From a virus, in IMG/VR virus record IMGVR_UViG_3300006802_000322, positions 1-31,488 of that record: DNA of 31,488 bases. The stretch is one strand, 5' to 3'. Shown here piece by piece: positions 1-6,034 of the stretch. Below the pieces are notes generated by a model, which had not been told where the DNA came from, ran no database searches, and worked only from the letters and a program-made list of their open reading frames with translations. The translations under genes were made by a program, and so were the position numbers. Numbering within the stretch: the stretch's first letter is position 1; each line of letters starts with the position of its first letter.

Positions 1-735
1 ACGGAAGACAATAGACCCAACAAAGTAAAACTTTTCCATGAGCTATCTGTTTTGGTAAATACTGTTTTAACAGAGTCGTATTGTGCCAAGATTAGATCCA
101 GGGCGATCAAACTTGTTCCGGTGATTAGGCAGAATGCAAAAGTATTTGCCAGGGTAGTTGCCGAGGTTTTATCAAACCAAAGGGCTGGAGATCAGTTAGG
201 CACTCTGATGGCTGGTTGCTATAATTTACTATATGACGGTGTAGCTACACAGGATGAGGCAATCCTATTTATTAGACAGATTGATTTGAATGATTCTGCG
301 ACATCAAAAGAAGAGAAAGACGAAACTACTTGTTTGAATGTCATACTACAGCATCAATTGAGAACAACGACATCAGACAACAGACCTATAGACATAACCA
401 TAGGGGAGTTGATATTTATTTCTGCATCCAATAACAATGGTGAGAATATAAGACTTGAAGACGCAAATAATATATTAAGAAGATCAGGAATAATTGTAGA
501 CATTGAAGAGAATAGAATAGTTTTTGCTAAGAACAGCTATGTCATAAAAAGAATTTTACAGAATACTCCCTGGGATTCATCTTATGGTAGAATGCTTAAA
601 AGACTTCCCACAGCAAAGATTACTGGTTCGGTAAAGTTTACTACTACTCACAGAGATACTGGGGTTTCTGTTTTGCTTAGTTGGTTATTTGGAGAAGAAA
701 ACGAAGGAGAGAAAAATAATGATGGAACTAATTAG
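1..735 (+). CDS. Primase/helicase C-terminal part (5'-truncated by window edge)
   Basis: The reading frame is open from base 1, so the gene begins outside the window; a TTG at 52 is only the first start-like codon. The 244 visible residues resemble the C-terminal part of phage primase/helicase proteins of the DUF927-type family. Features matching memory of that family are the stretch around VVAEVLSNQRAGDQLGTLMA (about residues 53-72), an Ile/Trp-poor acidic linker, and the late segment with NTPWDSSYGRMLKRLP followed by a short beta-rich end. No Walker motifs are visible; they would lie upstream. Its role would be DNA unwinding or priming during phage replication, which fits the SSB gene three genes downstream. 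The family assignment is from recognition of sequence style, not from a search. Confidence 0.6.
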   Translation, partial: TEDNRPNKVKLFHELSVLVNTVLTESYCAKIRSRAIKLVPVIRQNAKVFARVVAEVLSNQRAGDQLGTLMAGCYNLLYDGVATQDEAILFIRQIDLNDSATSKEEKDETTCLNVILQHQLRTTTSDNRPIDITIGELIFISASNNNGENIRLEDANNILRRSGIIVDIEENRIVFAKNSYVIKRILQNTPWDSSYGRMLKRLPTAKITGSVKFTTTHRDTGVSVLLSWLFGEENEGEKNNDGTN

Positions 736-1114
736 TTTAGAAGACGCATATAAACAATTAGATGGAATATCGAAACAATCGATAAGAGACAATAAAAGCA
801 TAAAGCGGAAACAAGTTGGGAAAAAGATTATGTACTCCCAGGCTGATATTGATAAATACAAAGAGGAATTGGAGGAAAGAAAACGAATACGAATAAATCA
901 TAAACGTATTATAAACAATTTTATAATTGTAGATAGAAATATTTATGCAACAGCTCATGATCTCTGGAAATTAACCCAGATAAATCCAACGACTATTCAT
1001 TTAGTTTTAAAACGGAGTAAGTTGAAATTTGAAAGATGGAATAATGCAAAGTTTTACATAAAGACAGAGGCATTAAATTTATTAGAAAATCACAAGGGGA
1101 AAAAAGATGAATGA
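719..1114 (+). CDS. Small DNA-binding protein with two helix-turn-helix-like segments
   Basis: 131 residues. The start at 719 is chosen over an upstream ATG at 689 because AAGGAGA at 704-710 sits at the right distance; 722 is also an ATG. The N-terminal part (about residues 5-50: ISLEDAYKQLDGISKQSIRD, then KRKQVGKKIMYSQADIDKYK) reads like an excisionase/MerR-type winged HTH: helix, turn, recognition helix, basic wing, then a 'Y-x-x-x-D-I-D-K-Y' helix. A second similar unit spans about 78-122 (ATAHDLWKLTQINPTTIHLV, then a basic stretch and FYIKTEALNLL). The middle is very basic. It overlaps the primase gene by 17 bases and so is probably co-translated. It is probably a regulator or accessory replication DNA-binding protein; the target is unknown. 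Confidence 0.6.
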   Translation: MMELISLEDAYKQLDGISKQSIRDNKSIKRKQVGKKIMYSQADIDKYKEELEERKRIRINHKRIINNFIIVDRNIYATAHDLWKLTQINPTTIHLVLKRSKLKFERWNNAKFYIKTEALNLLENHKGKKDE

Positions 1115-1247
1115 AAAACATTTAATAAAAAGGCATATTAAAAATATGAACTTAATGAATCGACGGGTAAGAATTGAAAATAATTATGAAACATTTTTAA
1201 TTTTATTTACTATTGCATTGGCTATTTATGTGGTATTTTTCCTATGA
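1107..1247 (+). CDS. 46-aa single-pass membrane peptide
   Basis: ATG at 1107 follows AAGGGGA (1094-1100) and overlaps the end of the HTH gene; its TGA (1245-1247) overlaps the SSB start as ATGA, so the frame is held in a coupled operon. The protein has a basic N-terminal half (MNEKHLIKRH... NRRVRIENN) and a C-terminal hydrophobic helix, residues about 29-46 (TFLILFTIALAIYVVFFL), ending right at the C-terminus. This is a tail-anchored layout with a positively charged cytoplasmic side. The function is unknown; small phage membrane peptides of this size can be inhibitors, holin-like, or membrane anchors for replication, and the sequence does not distinguish these. Confidence 0.6.
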   Translation: MNEKHLIKRHIKNMNLMNRRVRIENNYETFLILFTIALAIYVVFFL

Positions 1248-1585
1248 GAAATAATTTACAATTAATAGGAAGACTCACAAAAGATCCAGAATTTAAAAAA
1301 GTTGGCGAGCATGATCTCGCTAATTGCAGTATGGCTTACAATAAAAACAAAGACCAATCGTTTTTTATTGATATTAATGCCTGGAGGGATTCTGCGGAAA
1401 AGTTAATGCAATATAAAAAAGGGGAATTGGTTATTGTTAGCGGTGAGCTAGACATTCAATCATACACGGTTGAAGGAAATTCAAAAACAAAAGCAGTTCT
1501 TGTTTTAAAATTTATTCAGCCATTGTCATACAAACAAAAACAAACTGATCCTGCAATGGATGAAAATGGAGATAAAATATTTTAA
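1244..1585 (+). CDS. ssb: Single-stranded DNA-binding protein
   Basis: 113 residues, OB-fold type. The opening MRNNLQLIGRLTKDPEFKKV (N-x-L-x-G-R-L-T-x-D-P-E) is the classic bacterial/phage SSB strand 1, followed by the F-x-x-D-I-N-A-W-R-D segment (about 45-52) and K-x-G-E-L-V-I-V-S-G-E-L (about 60-70). It would coat single-stranded DNA at the phage fork and works with the upstream primase/helicase. It is shorter than cellular SSB (about 170) because the flexible linker is almost absent. The tail ends DENGDKIF, an acidic, Phe-ending version of the DDDIPF tip that recruits partner proteins. The start overlaps the preceding stop (ATGA). Confidence 0.88.
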   Translation: MRNNLQLIGRLTKDPEFKKVGEHDLANCSMAYNKNKDQSFFIDINAWRDSAEKLMQYKKGELVIVSGELDIQSYTVEGNSKTKAVLVLKFIQPLSYKQKQTDPAMDENGDKIF

Positions 1586-1806
1586 TGGAAAGATTTTATT
1601 TAGTAAAACAAAAATCAGAGGGCAAAACAGAAAACCTTTCTTCTAGAGAACATTATAGTTTTGAACAAGCAAAAAACGAAGCCATAAGATTATCCAGAAT
1701 GAACCCAGAAAAAGATTTTTATATCTTAGAAACGGTCGTTTTAGTTCGATCGGATTTAGATACAAAAATACAAATTGTTGAAAATGAAAAAAATAATATG
1801 ATTTAA
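1585..1806 (+). CDS. Small conserved-type phage protein, unknown function
   Basis: 73 residues, starting inside the SSB stop codon (TAATG). The opening MERFYLVKQKSEGKTENLSS with a following helix (SFEQAKNEAIRLSRMNPEKD) and strand (FYILETVVLVRSDL) is a beta-alpha-beta pattern common in tiny phage proteins that carry a 'x-A-x-x-E-A-x-R-L-A' helix. No catalytic motif, cysteine cluster or membrane segment is seen. Coupling to SSB suggests an early or replication-stage role, but no function can be assigned. Confidence 0.6.
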   Translation: MERFYLVKQKSEGKTENLSSREHYSFEQAKNEAIRLSRMNPEKDFYILETVVLVRSDLDTKIQIVENEKNNMI

Positions 1807-1817
1807 TATTTTTTTAG

Positions 1818-1846
1818 TTGACAAAATAGTCCATCTCCGATATTAT
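1818..1846 (+). promoter_or_regulatory. Strong sigma70-type promoter
   Basis: TTGACA at 1818-1823, 17-bp spacer, TATTAT at 1841-1846. The predicted start of transcription (about 1852-1854) falls at the edge of the ribosome site AGGAG (1853-1857) of the gene at 1865, so the leader would be only about 10-13 bases. It lies in a 58-bp gap between two otherwise tightly packed gene clusters. Confidence 0.75.
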
Positions 1847-1864
1847 AAGTATAGGAGAAAACAA

Positions 1865-2275
1865 ATGATTAAACAGTTAGATGTAAAACAGAAAATCAAA
1901 TTCAAAAATTTTGTGCTTGCAATGGCTAAAGTACATTACAAGGAAACTCAATTTTTGGATTTGCTTAATAGCAAAGATCCCAAAGCTGACAGAGTATTAC
2001 GTCGCTACAGTTCAATCCCTAAAGCTCACGTTGAAGATTTCGACGTGAAAATTGCCATACAAGAAATCGATGGTGACAGAATCCCAGAGGAAATCCAATT
2101 GCCTGCTATGAAAAACGGTAAATTTTATTTCATGCACGTAGAAATATTGGATGAAAATACTCCTATCGATATGTTTGAATTGATGGAATTTGTACAGGAC
2201 GGGGAAAGGGATGAATTTGTGTCTCTTTACGATATGTATCAAGACAGCGAAACGGAGGAAATGGATGATTTCTAA
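1865..2275 (+). CDS. Unknown 136-aa acidic-tailed early protein
   Basis: First gene after the promoter at 1818, with AGGAG at 1853-1857 eight bases upstream. The N-terminal part is lysine-rich and helical (KQKIKFKNFVLAMAKVHYKE), followed by a beta-rich centre (HVEDFDVKIAIQEIDGDRIP, KNGKFYFMHVEIL). The tail is strongly acidic (residues about 105-136, ending SETEEMDDF). A strong own promoter and an acidic tail are features often seen in early phage proteins that bind host factors or mimic DNA, but nothing here identifies the target. The family is not recognised. Confidence 0.6.
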   Translation: MIKQLDVKQKIKFKNFVLAMAKVHYKETQFLDLLNSKDPKADRVLRRYSSIPKAHVEDFDVKIAIQEIDGDRIPEEIQLPAMKNGKFYFMHVEILDENTPIDMFELMEFVQDGERDEFVSLYDMYQDSETEEMDDF

Positions 2276-2396
2276 TGAGGATTTATACGACGAAGACGAA
2301 CAGGAACAAGATGATGACATTTACGAGCCTACCGAAAAAGAAATGCAGGATTATCTGGAGGACAAAGCGGATCGATACTGGAGAAACAAATGGTAA
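2265..2396 (+). CDS. Unknown 43-aa highly acidic protein
   Basis: ATG at 2265 is preferred because GGAGGA (2254-2259) lies five bases upstream; the frame is open back to 2190, but that longer form has no ribosome site. The start lies inside the end of the preceding gene. Residues 5-30 are dominated by Asp/Glu (EDLYDEDEQEQDDD), and the C-terminus turns basic and aromatic (DRYWRNKW). It looks disordered. Function unknown. Confidence 0.5.
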   Translation: MISNEDLYDEDEQEQDDDIYEPTEKEMQDYLEDKADRYWRNKW

Positions 2397-2590
2397 AGCC
2401 TGATTATCTAGTAAAATTTGATGAGGCGGTGGCAAAGTGTCGCCGTCTCTACAAGGGAGCTGAAGTAGATATCGGGAACTGGATTTATTCCCAGCCAAGA
2501 TGGAATAACCAGTGGGGACTTACCAAAATAGCACAGGAATGTGCAAGGAGAATAGAACGTGGTATCAGTATTAAGAACAGCGACAATTAG
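2390..2590 (+). CDS. Unknown 66-aa helical protein
   Basis: ATG at 2390 overlaps the last codons of the 43-aa gene, with GGAGAAACAA just before it. The protein is predicted helical, with aromatic clusters (NWIYSQPRWNNQWG, residues about 30-43), followed by a basic helix (IAQECARRIERGISIKN). Its pattern could be a small nucleic-acid-binding or adaptor protein, but no family is recognised. Confidence 0.5.
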   Translation: MVKPDYLVKFDEAVAKCRRLYKGAEVDIGNWIYSQPRWNNQWGLTKIAQECARRIERGISIKNSDN

Positions 2591-2738
2591 CATTTTACTC
2601 GGATGGGTTTGTGGTCATGCACTGGGTCTGCATATAAGTCGAATTTATGAAGTAAAAAACGAATGTTTTTACGAAAACATGGAACCAAAAAAATTCGGTG
2701 ATCAGATTCATTGTAGAGTTGTAGAAAAATTAAAATAA
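2559..2738 (+). CDS. 59-aa GTG-start small membrane/exported protein, overlapping
   Basis: GTG at 2559 lies eight bases after AAGGAG (2545-2550), and the frame runs to TAA at 2736, overlapping the preceding gene by 32 bases in another frame. Residues about 4-26 form a signal-anchor: Arg6, then TATISILLGWVCGHALGLHI, followed by a soluble 33-residue part with two cysteines (36 and 52) and mixed charge. The N-terminal helix plus two outside cysteines would suit a small envelope protein with a disulphide; a lysis-related role (spanin or holin type) is possible but unproved. It is the last gene of the rightward left-end block. Confidence 0.5.
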   Translation: MVSVLRTATISILLGWVCGHALGLHISRIYEVKNECFYENMEPKKFGDQIHCRVVEKLK

Positions 2739-2744
2739 ATTTTT

Positions 2745-2825
2745 GGGATTCCGATCTGCTTAATATAACTTTTCGGAATCCTGATCTGCTTAATATATTT
2801 TTCTGGATTCCGATCTGCTTAATAT
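2745..2825 (+). repeat. Three tandem ~30-bp repeats with alternating inverted arms
   Basis: The core GATCTGCTTAATAT occurs exactly at 2753-2766, 2783-2796 and 2812-2825 (periods 30 and 29 bp). The preceding arm is GGATTCCG at 2746-2753, its exact reverse complement CGGAATCC at 2774-2781, and GGATTCCG again at 2805-2812. The middle arm can therefore pair with either the first or the third. The array follows the stop of the last rightward gene and precedes the leftward terminator. Possible roles are a 3' RNA structure, a protein-binding array or replication iterons. Confidence 0.8.
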
Positions 2826-2867
2826 TCGTTCTGGTAGTTCCGGGGAGAAACCGTCCAGGGATAGGGC

Positions 2868-2894
2868 AAAAAAAAAGCAGCTCAAATGAGCTGC
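2868..2894 (-). terminator. Intrinsic terminator of the leftward operon
   Basis: A perfect hairpin, GCAGCTCA / TGAGCTGC with a two-base loop (2877-2894), is followed on the minus strand by nine consecutive T (2876 down to 2868). It sits nine bases beyond the stop of the last leftward gene. For rightward transcripts the same hairpin lacks a good U-run, so it would stop them only weakly. Confidence 0.85.
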
Positions 2895-2902
2895 ACATAT
2901 GT

Positions 2903-3043
2903 TTAGTATTTTCTTGTGTCGTATCCTATGAAAAGCTTTTTTTCATATTCAAGTCTATGGATATGTTTTTCATGTACTACACAGTACCGTCTTTTGTATC
3001 TCAAAAATGGAAGCTGCAAAAAATATAATTTTATCTTTTTCAT
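2903..3043 (-). CDS. Unknown 46-aa basic protein, last gene of leftward operon
   Basis: Starts one base after the stop of the upstream gene (TAA, A, ATG), so it is translationally coupled, and ends just before the terminator. The protein is strongly basic: MKKIKLYFLQLPFLRYKRRY, then CVVHEKHIHRLEYEKKLFIG and YDTRKY. It could be a tiny nucleic-acid-binding or host-binding protein. The family is not recognised; the case for it being real rests on the tight packing between the upstream stop and the terminator. Confidence 0.55.
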   Translation of the reverse strand: MKKIKLYFLQLPFLRYKRRYCVVHEKHIHRLEYEKKLFIGYDTRKY

Positions 3044-3044
3044 T

Positions 3045-3323
3045 TTAGTAAATTGTTAAACTAATTAAATTATTTTCATTTTCCACTTGAAAAATTTTTT
3101 CTAAAATTTCATTGAAATACAAATGACATTCCCCGCCTATGTCTTCAAAATAAATTTCAAAAACATTTTTTTCTTCTTCTTCTATCCCATATTTAAAAAA
3201 AGAATATCCTTTATTTTTTACCTTTATTTTCATTTTATAGAATTTAGATTCTATTTCCTTCAGTAAAATTAAATTATTATTTTTGATTATATAGTCTATG
3301 TTTTCGATAAGAATTCTTTTCAT
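3045..3323 (-). CDS. Unknown 92-aa protein of leftward operon
   Basis: Starts two bases beyond the stop of the 116-aa gene. It has alternating beta and charged segments: MKRILIENIDYIIKNNNLIL, then KMKIKVKNKGYSFFKYGIEE and a Glu-rich patch, then EIYFEDIGGECHLYFNEILE. It is rich in Lys/Glu/Asn/Ile like its neighbours. No motif is recognised. Its conserved placement with the ATPase operon suggests an accessory or host-interaction protein. Confidence 0.55.
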   Translation of the reverse strand: MKRILIENIDYIIKNNNLILLKEIESKFYKMKIKVKNKGYSFFKYGIEEEEKNVFEIYFEDIGGECHLYFNEILEKIFQVENENNLISLTIY

Positions 3324-3324
3324 T

Positions 3325-3675
3325 TTAGCATTTTCCTCTTAATTCTAGTTTTTCTAATAATTCCTTTTCATATTCCCTTTTATACATAACATTTTCCTCA
3401 TATTCATAGTTGTATGGAATTGTTTCAAGAAAACCTATGATTTCAATTTCTATCCCCATAATACTATCCGTCAAATAATTATAATCGTCTTGAATGTCTA
3501 TGAACCATATAATTTCTAAGTTTTCCTCATAATAGAGAGTATAATTACAAATTATATATTCTCTGTGGGTTTTATCATATATTAAAATATATGGATATTC
3601 TAAAAAATCATTTTCTTTGATTTTAGATTTTACTAAAATTCTTTCGTGCTTAATTTCATATTTAATTGTTTTCAT
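3325..3675 (-). CDS. Unknown 116-aa protein of leftward operon
   Basis: The start ATG follows AAAGGAAAAAAACA on the minus strand, giving a clear ribosome site. The sequence is rich in Tyr/Glu/Ile with many short beta-type stretches (YPYILIYDKTHREYIICNYT, LEIIWFIDIQDDY, IMGIEIEIIGFLETIPYNYE), probably a small all-beta or alpha/beta fold. It begins after the two hairpins at 3698-3753, so its expression may be separated from the ATPase genes. The family is not recognised. Confidence 0.55.
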   Translation of the reverse strand: MKTIKYEIKHERILVKSKIKENDFLEYPYILIYDKTHREYIICNYTLYYEENLEIIWFIDIQDDYNYLTDSIMGIEIEIIGFLETIPYNYEYEENVMYKREYEKELLEKLELRGKC

Positions 3676-3697
3676 TGTTTTTTTCCTTTATTTTTAA

Positions 3698-3731
3698 TTT
3701 TAATACTATAAAAAAATTTATAGTATTAAAA
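3698..3731. repeat. 15-bp perfect inverted repeat, A+T only but one base pair
   Basis: The arms TTTTAATACTATAAA (3698-3712) and TTTATAGTATTAAAA (3717-3731) are exact reverse complements around an AAAA loop. The repeat lies in the 91-bp gap between the DUF7192-like gene and the next leftward gene, directly beyond the terminator-like hairpin at 3735-3753. It could be a protein operator, a second RNA structure, or an extension of the terminator. Confidence 0.7.
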
Positions 3732-3753
3732 AATGGGATAAAATTTTTATCCC
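3728..3753 (-). terminator. Terminator or attenuator inside the leftward operon
   Basis: GGGATAAA / TTTATCCC with a three-base loop (3735-3753) is followed on the minus strand by A and six T (3734-3728). It stands 13 bases after the stop of the DUF7192-like gene. It would reduce read-through into the three small downstream genes unless relieved. Confidence 0.65.
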
Positions 3754-3766
3754 TAATCTATGGAAA

Positions 3767-4567
3767 TTATTTATACTTTTCTAAAATTGTTTTCAATTGT
3801 TCGATAAAATATTCTCTTTTCTTGTTTGCATATGGGGAAGAAATAAAAATATCCGTTTCGTTTACTTTGTTTAAGTCACAAATTGCGGTACCGTACCCCG
3901 ATAGAAAATCTTTTCTATAATTTTCCTCTAATATGTGTTCGTACATTTTAAAAAGGTTTCTTCTTAGAAATGAATTGTTAGATAGACAGTATGAAATTCT
4001 ATCCCTATCCATAGACTCAGAAAAATCTTTTAAAATTATCGATATGTTATGAATGACCCTGTTACTATCGGCCGTCCGATCAATTGTAATCAATTTTATA
4101 TTTATGTTTTTAGACTCTAAAATTTCTATCAAAGAAAGAATCATTTGACCATAGTATTTTATGGTTTCTGAGTCTATATTTCCATTGTAGCTACAATTGT
4201 AGTAAATTGTTATATTTTTATTCTCTTTTTCTGTTTCAAGTAAATTTACCATACATTCGGGATTCCCAGTACTATACTCAGATATATCAATTGAAAATCC
4301 CTCATAACTTAAAATCATTTCATTTTCTGTACTACTAAAATTTAAATCTTTTAAAAAATCCCTTATTTCTAAGGGCTTTTCTTTTTGACCGTTTTCTAAT
4401 AGATACATAGACTCTTTAAAATCCATAGTACCGAAAAATTCTTTATTACCAAAAACTTGTGACTGATAGCTTGAATTTTTTTTAGAATAGTCTATTTTTT
4501 GAATTTCCATAAATTCAGAAAAAGTAAATTCATAGATAGAATTTTCACCTTCAATTGTTTTTTTCAT
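3767..4567 (-). CDS. DUF7192-like protein with degenerate VWA/MIDAS-type segment
   Basis: 266 residues. From memory, its layout matches phage/plasmid proteins called DUF7192: an N-terminal 'F-x-G-T-x-D-F-K-E-S-M-Y-L-L-E-N-G' segment (about 44-60), a strand followed by a helix, and a late part with SESMDRDRISYCLSNNSFLR (183-202), then GYGTAI (224-229) and ETDIFI. The stretch NITIYYNCSYNG (118-129) followed by an amphipathic helix and INIKLITID occupies the place of a von Willebrand A domain metal site. The usual D-x-S-x-S reads N124-C-S126-Y-N128, so metal binding is doubtful. It overlaps the AAA+ gene by four bases, the pairing expected for a MoxR/CobS ATPase and its VWA partner. Confidence 0.5.
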   Translation of the reverse strand: MKKTIEGENSIYEFTFSEFMEIQKIDYSKKNSSYQSQVFGNKEFFGTMDFKESMYLLENGQKEKPLEIRDFLKDLNFSSTENEMILSYEGFSIDISEYSTGNPECMVNLLETEKENKNITIYYNCSYNGNIDSETIKYYGQMILSLIEILESKNINIKLITIDRTADSNRVIHNISIILKDFSESMDRDRISYCLSNNSFLRRNLFKMYEHILEENYRKDFLSGYGTAICDLNKVNETDIFISSPYANKKREYFIEQLKTILEKYK

Positions 4568-5691
4568 AGCAAACCTAAACCTTTTAATTGTGCTTTTATC
4601 AATTCTTTTTTTTCGGTCGTGTGTGTCACAAAAACTATGTTTTCATTTCCTATTGATTGCAATTTTTCTAGAGTTATTTGACCGTCAAAGTGAAGTAAGT
4701 TATTCTTTTTTTGCAATTGACTTTTATCGATGGTACATACTGAAAAACCTTTACTTTGATATTCTTGGATTTTTTCAGGGTTTCCGATCGTAAAGTTAAA
4801 TTTATTTACTTTTTTAATTTCAATCGTTTCTACTGTCTCGGATTGACTAGAAAAGGTTTCCTCGATTTCCTCTTTTTTTGGTTCATTTTCGTTTTCATCC
4901 AAGAAATTCTTTATTTCCATTTCACAAGAATTTAAAATTTTATTTCTTGTCTCTGTGGACAATTGATATTTAAAAATAGTCATTTCCAATAAATCTAAAA
5001 TGGGTATATTTTTTTGTGATTCTAAAATTTTATCACCATAAATTGAACTTCTCATCGTGCATTGAATGCCTATTCCATTTTTCTGAACTGCCATTCTAAT
5101 AGCTTGAACAAGTGAAACCCATTTCCCATTTTTACATAGACTATATTCTAAATTATTGTCGAATGTCCATTCGATAGGGATAAATCTATCTTTAAATGAA
5201 AAATCCAATTTTTGACGGCCTGAAAAACTTGAATTTCCCCCCATACCATTAGTATTCCCAGTACCCAAAAAACGAAAATTTGAATGTTTTTCTACAGTCT
5301 TATCAGGAAAAGTCAATACCGATTGACTTAAAGACTGATTTAAAGAAACCGATAGATTTTGAGAAATGTTATCCATTTCATCCAAAAGAAATGTATATCC
5401 ATTTTCATACGCTTCACGAAACGGTGTGGAAACGTACCTTGAACCGTCCACAGACATAAACCCATAAAATTCGCCTTTCGTCGACAAGGGAGTCACTGAC
5501 ATAGTTTTCACTATGTCACCGTTTCCCTTCGCTAAATTCAAAATTTTTTCAGTTTTACCCGTGCCAGCTGCCCCCCATAAATAAAAACTTATTTTTTTGT
5601 CGTATAAGTCTTTTATTTTTTGTTCATTTGTAACTGTAGAAAGATTTTTCTGAAGCTCGAGTTTTTCGATGAATGTTAGATTGTTTTCCAT
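4564..5691 (-). CDS. MoxR/CobS-like AAA+ ATPase
   Basis: 375 residues. Walker A GAAGTGKT is at 40-47, Walker B FLLDEMD at 101-107, sensor 1 GTGNT at 143-147, and the pre-arginine-finger part GGNSSFSGRQKLDFSFKDRF at 151-170 with Arg169 as likely finger. This is the pattern of MoxR/CobS AAA+ ring ATPases that remodel proteins or insert metals, usually with a VWA-domain partner. After a Glu-rich linker (about 262-290) there is an extra C-terminal domain of about 85 residues (VNKFNFTIGNPEKIQEYQSK onwards) that I do not recognise; it has two beta-alpha units and a basic end. Its start codon lies inside the 49-aa upstream gene. The substrate cannot be inferred. Confidence 0.8.
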   Translation of the reverse strand: MENNLTFIEKLELQKNLSTVTNEQKIKDLYDKKISFYLWGAAGTGKTEKILNLAKGNGDIVKTMSVTPLSTKGEFYGFMSVDGSRYVSTPFREAYENGYTFLLDEMDNISQNLSVSLNQSLSQSVLTFPDKTVEKHSNFRFLGTGNTNGMGGNSSFSGRQKLDFSFKDRFIPIEWTFDNNLEYSLCKNGKWVSLVQAIRMAVQKNGIGIQCTMRSSIYGDKILESQKNIPILDLLEMTIFKYQLSTETRNKILNSCEMEIKNFLDENENEPKKEEIEETFSSQSETVETIEIKKVNKFNFTIGNPEKIQEYQSKGFSVCTIDKSQLQKKNNLLHFDGQITLEKLQSIGNENIVFVTHTTEKKELIKAQLKGLGLL

Positions 5692-5825
5692 AGTGTTTTT
5701 TTTCCCTTTATTTTTTTTGTGTAAATTTTAGCATTTTTGTTTTTAGCATAGATTTTTAATAATTCCATTTTATCGGATTCCTTGAAAATCCGATAGAATT
5801 GACCGTCAATTAAGATATAAACCAT
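5676..5825 (-). CDS. 49-aa basic protein, first gene of leftward operon
   Basis: ATG at 5825 (minus strand) follows GAGAGAGGAAAAAAAT, an obvious ribosome site, and directly follows the promoter at 5847-5874. The stop overlaps the ATPase start by 16 bases. The sequence is MVYILIDGQFYRIFKESDKM then a Lys-rich helix; the first part is like the short phage motif 'hydrophobic strand, D-G, strand'. A nine-base-pair inverted repeat (TATCGGATT 5771-5779, AATCCGATA 5787-5795) lies within the coding region and may fold in the mRNA. Function unknown. Confidence 0.55.
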   Translation of the reverse strand: MVYILIDGQFYRIFKESDKMELLKIYAKNKNAKIYTKKIKGKKTLWKTI

Positions 5826-5846
5826 ATTTTTTTCCTCTCTCTATAT

Positions 5847-5874
5847 ACTATAATTCCATGGATTTTTTTGTCAA
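5847..5874 (-). promoter_or_regulatory. Promoter of the leftward operon
   Basis: On the minus strand TTGACA (5874-5869), a 16-bp spacer and TATAGT (5852-5847); TAGTAT two bases further gives an 18-bp alternative. The predicted start of transcription is near 5840, just ahead of the GAGAGAGG ribosome site of the 49-aa gene, so the leader is again very short. Confidence 0.7.
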
Positions 5875-6012
5875 TATAGATATCTTATTTTTTTCCGTTT
5901 TTCTTGGATTTTTTTTTGTGGAGTGGATATAGGTTTTCACCCATTTTTTTTAAAAAATCGAAAAAACCCAAAAAAAACAGTAGTTAGTAAGCAAATTTAC
6001 TATTGTATCACG

Positions 6013-6034
6013 TTTTGACACAATTTTGACACAA
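6013..6034 (+). repeat. Perfect 11-bp tandem repeat TTTTGACACAA x2
   Basis: TTTTGACACAA at 6013-6023 is followed immediately by the same word at 6024-6034. The period is one helical turn, so both copies face the same side of DNA. Each contains TTGACA, but no good -10 lies at 16-18 bp, so promoter function is unconvincing and an operator is more likely. Confidence 0.7.

Noticed and set aside
2745-2825. CRISPR array
   Set aside because: Units are only 29-30 bp apart with 7-9 bp between conserved parts, arms alternate in orientation, and no cas gene is near.
5885-5944. 19-aa Lys-rich leader peptide on the minus strand upstream of the leftward operon
   Set aside because: It lies upstream of the predicted promoter and has no ribosome site.
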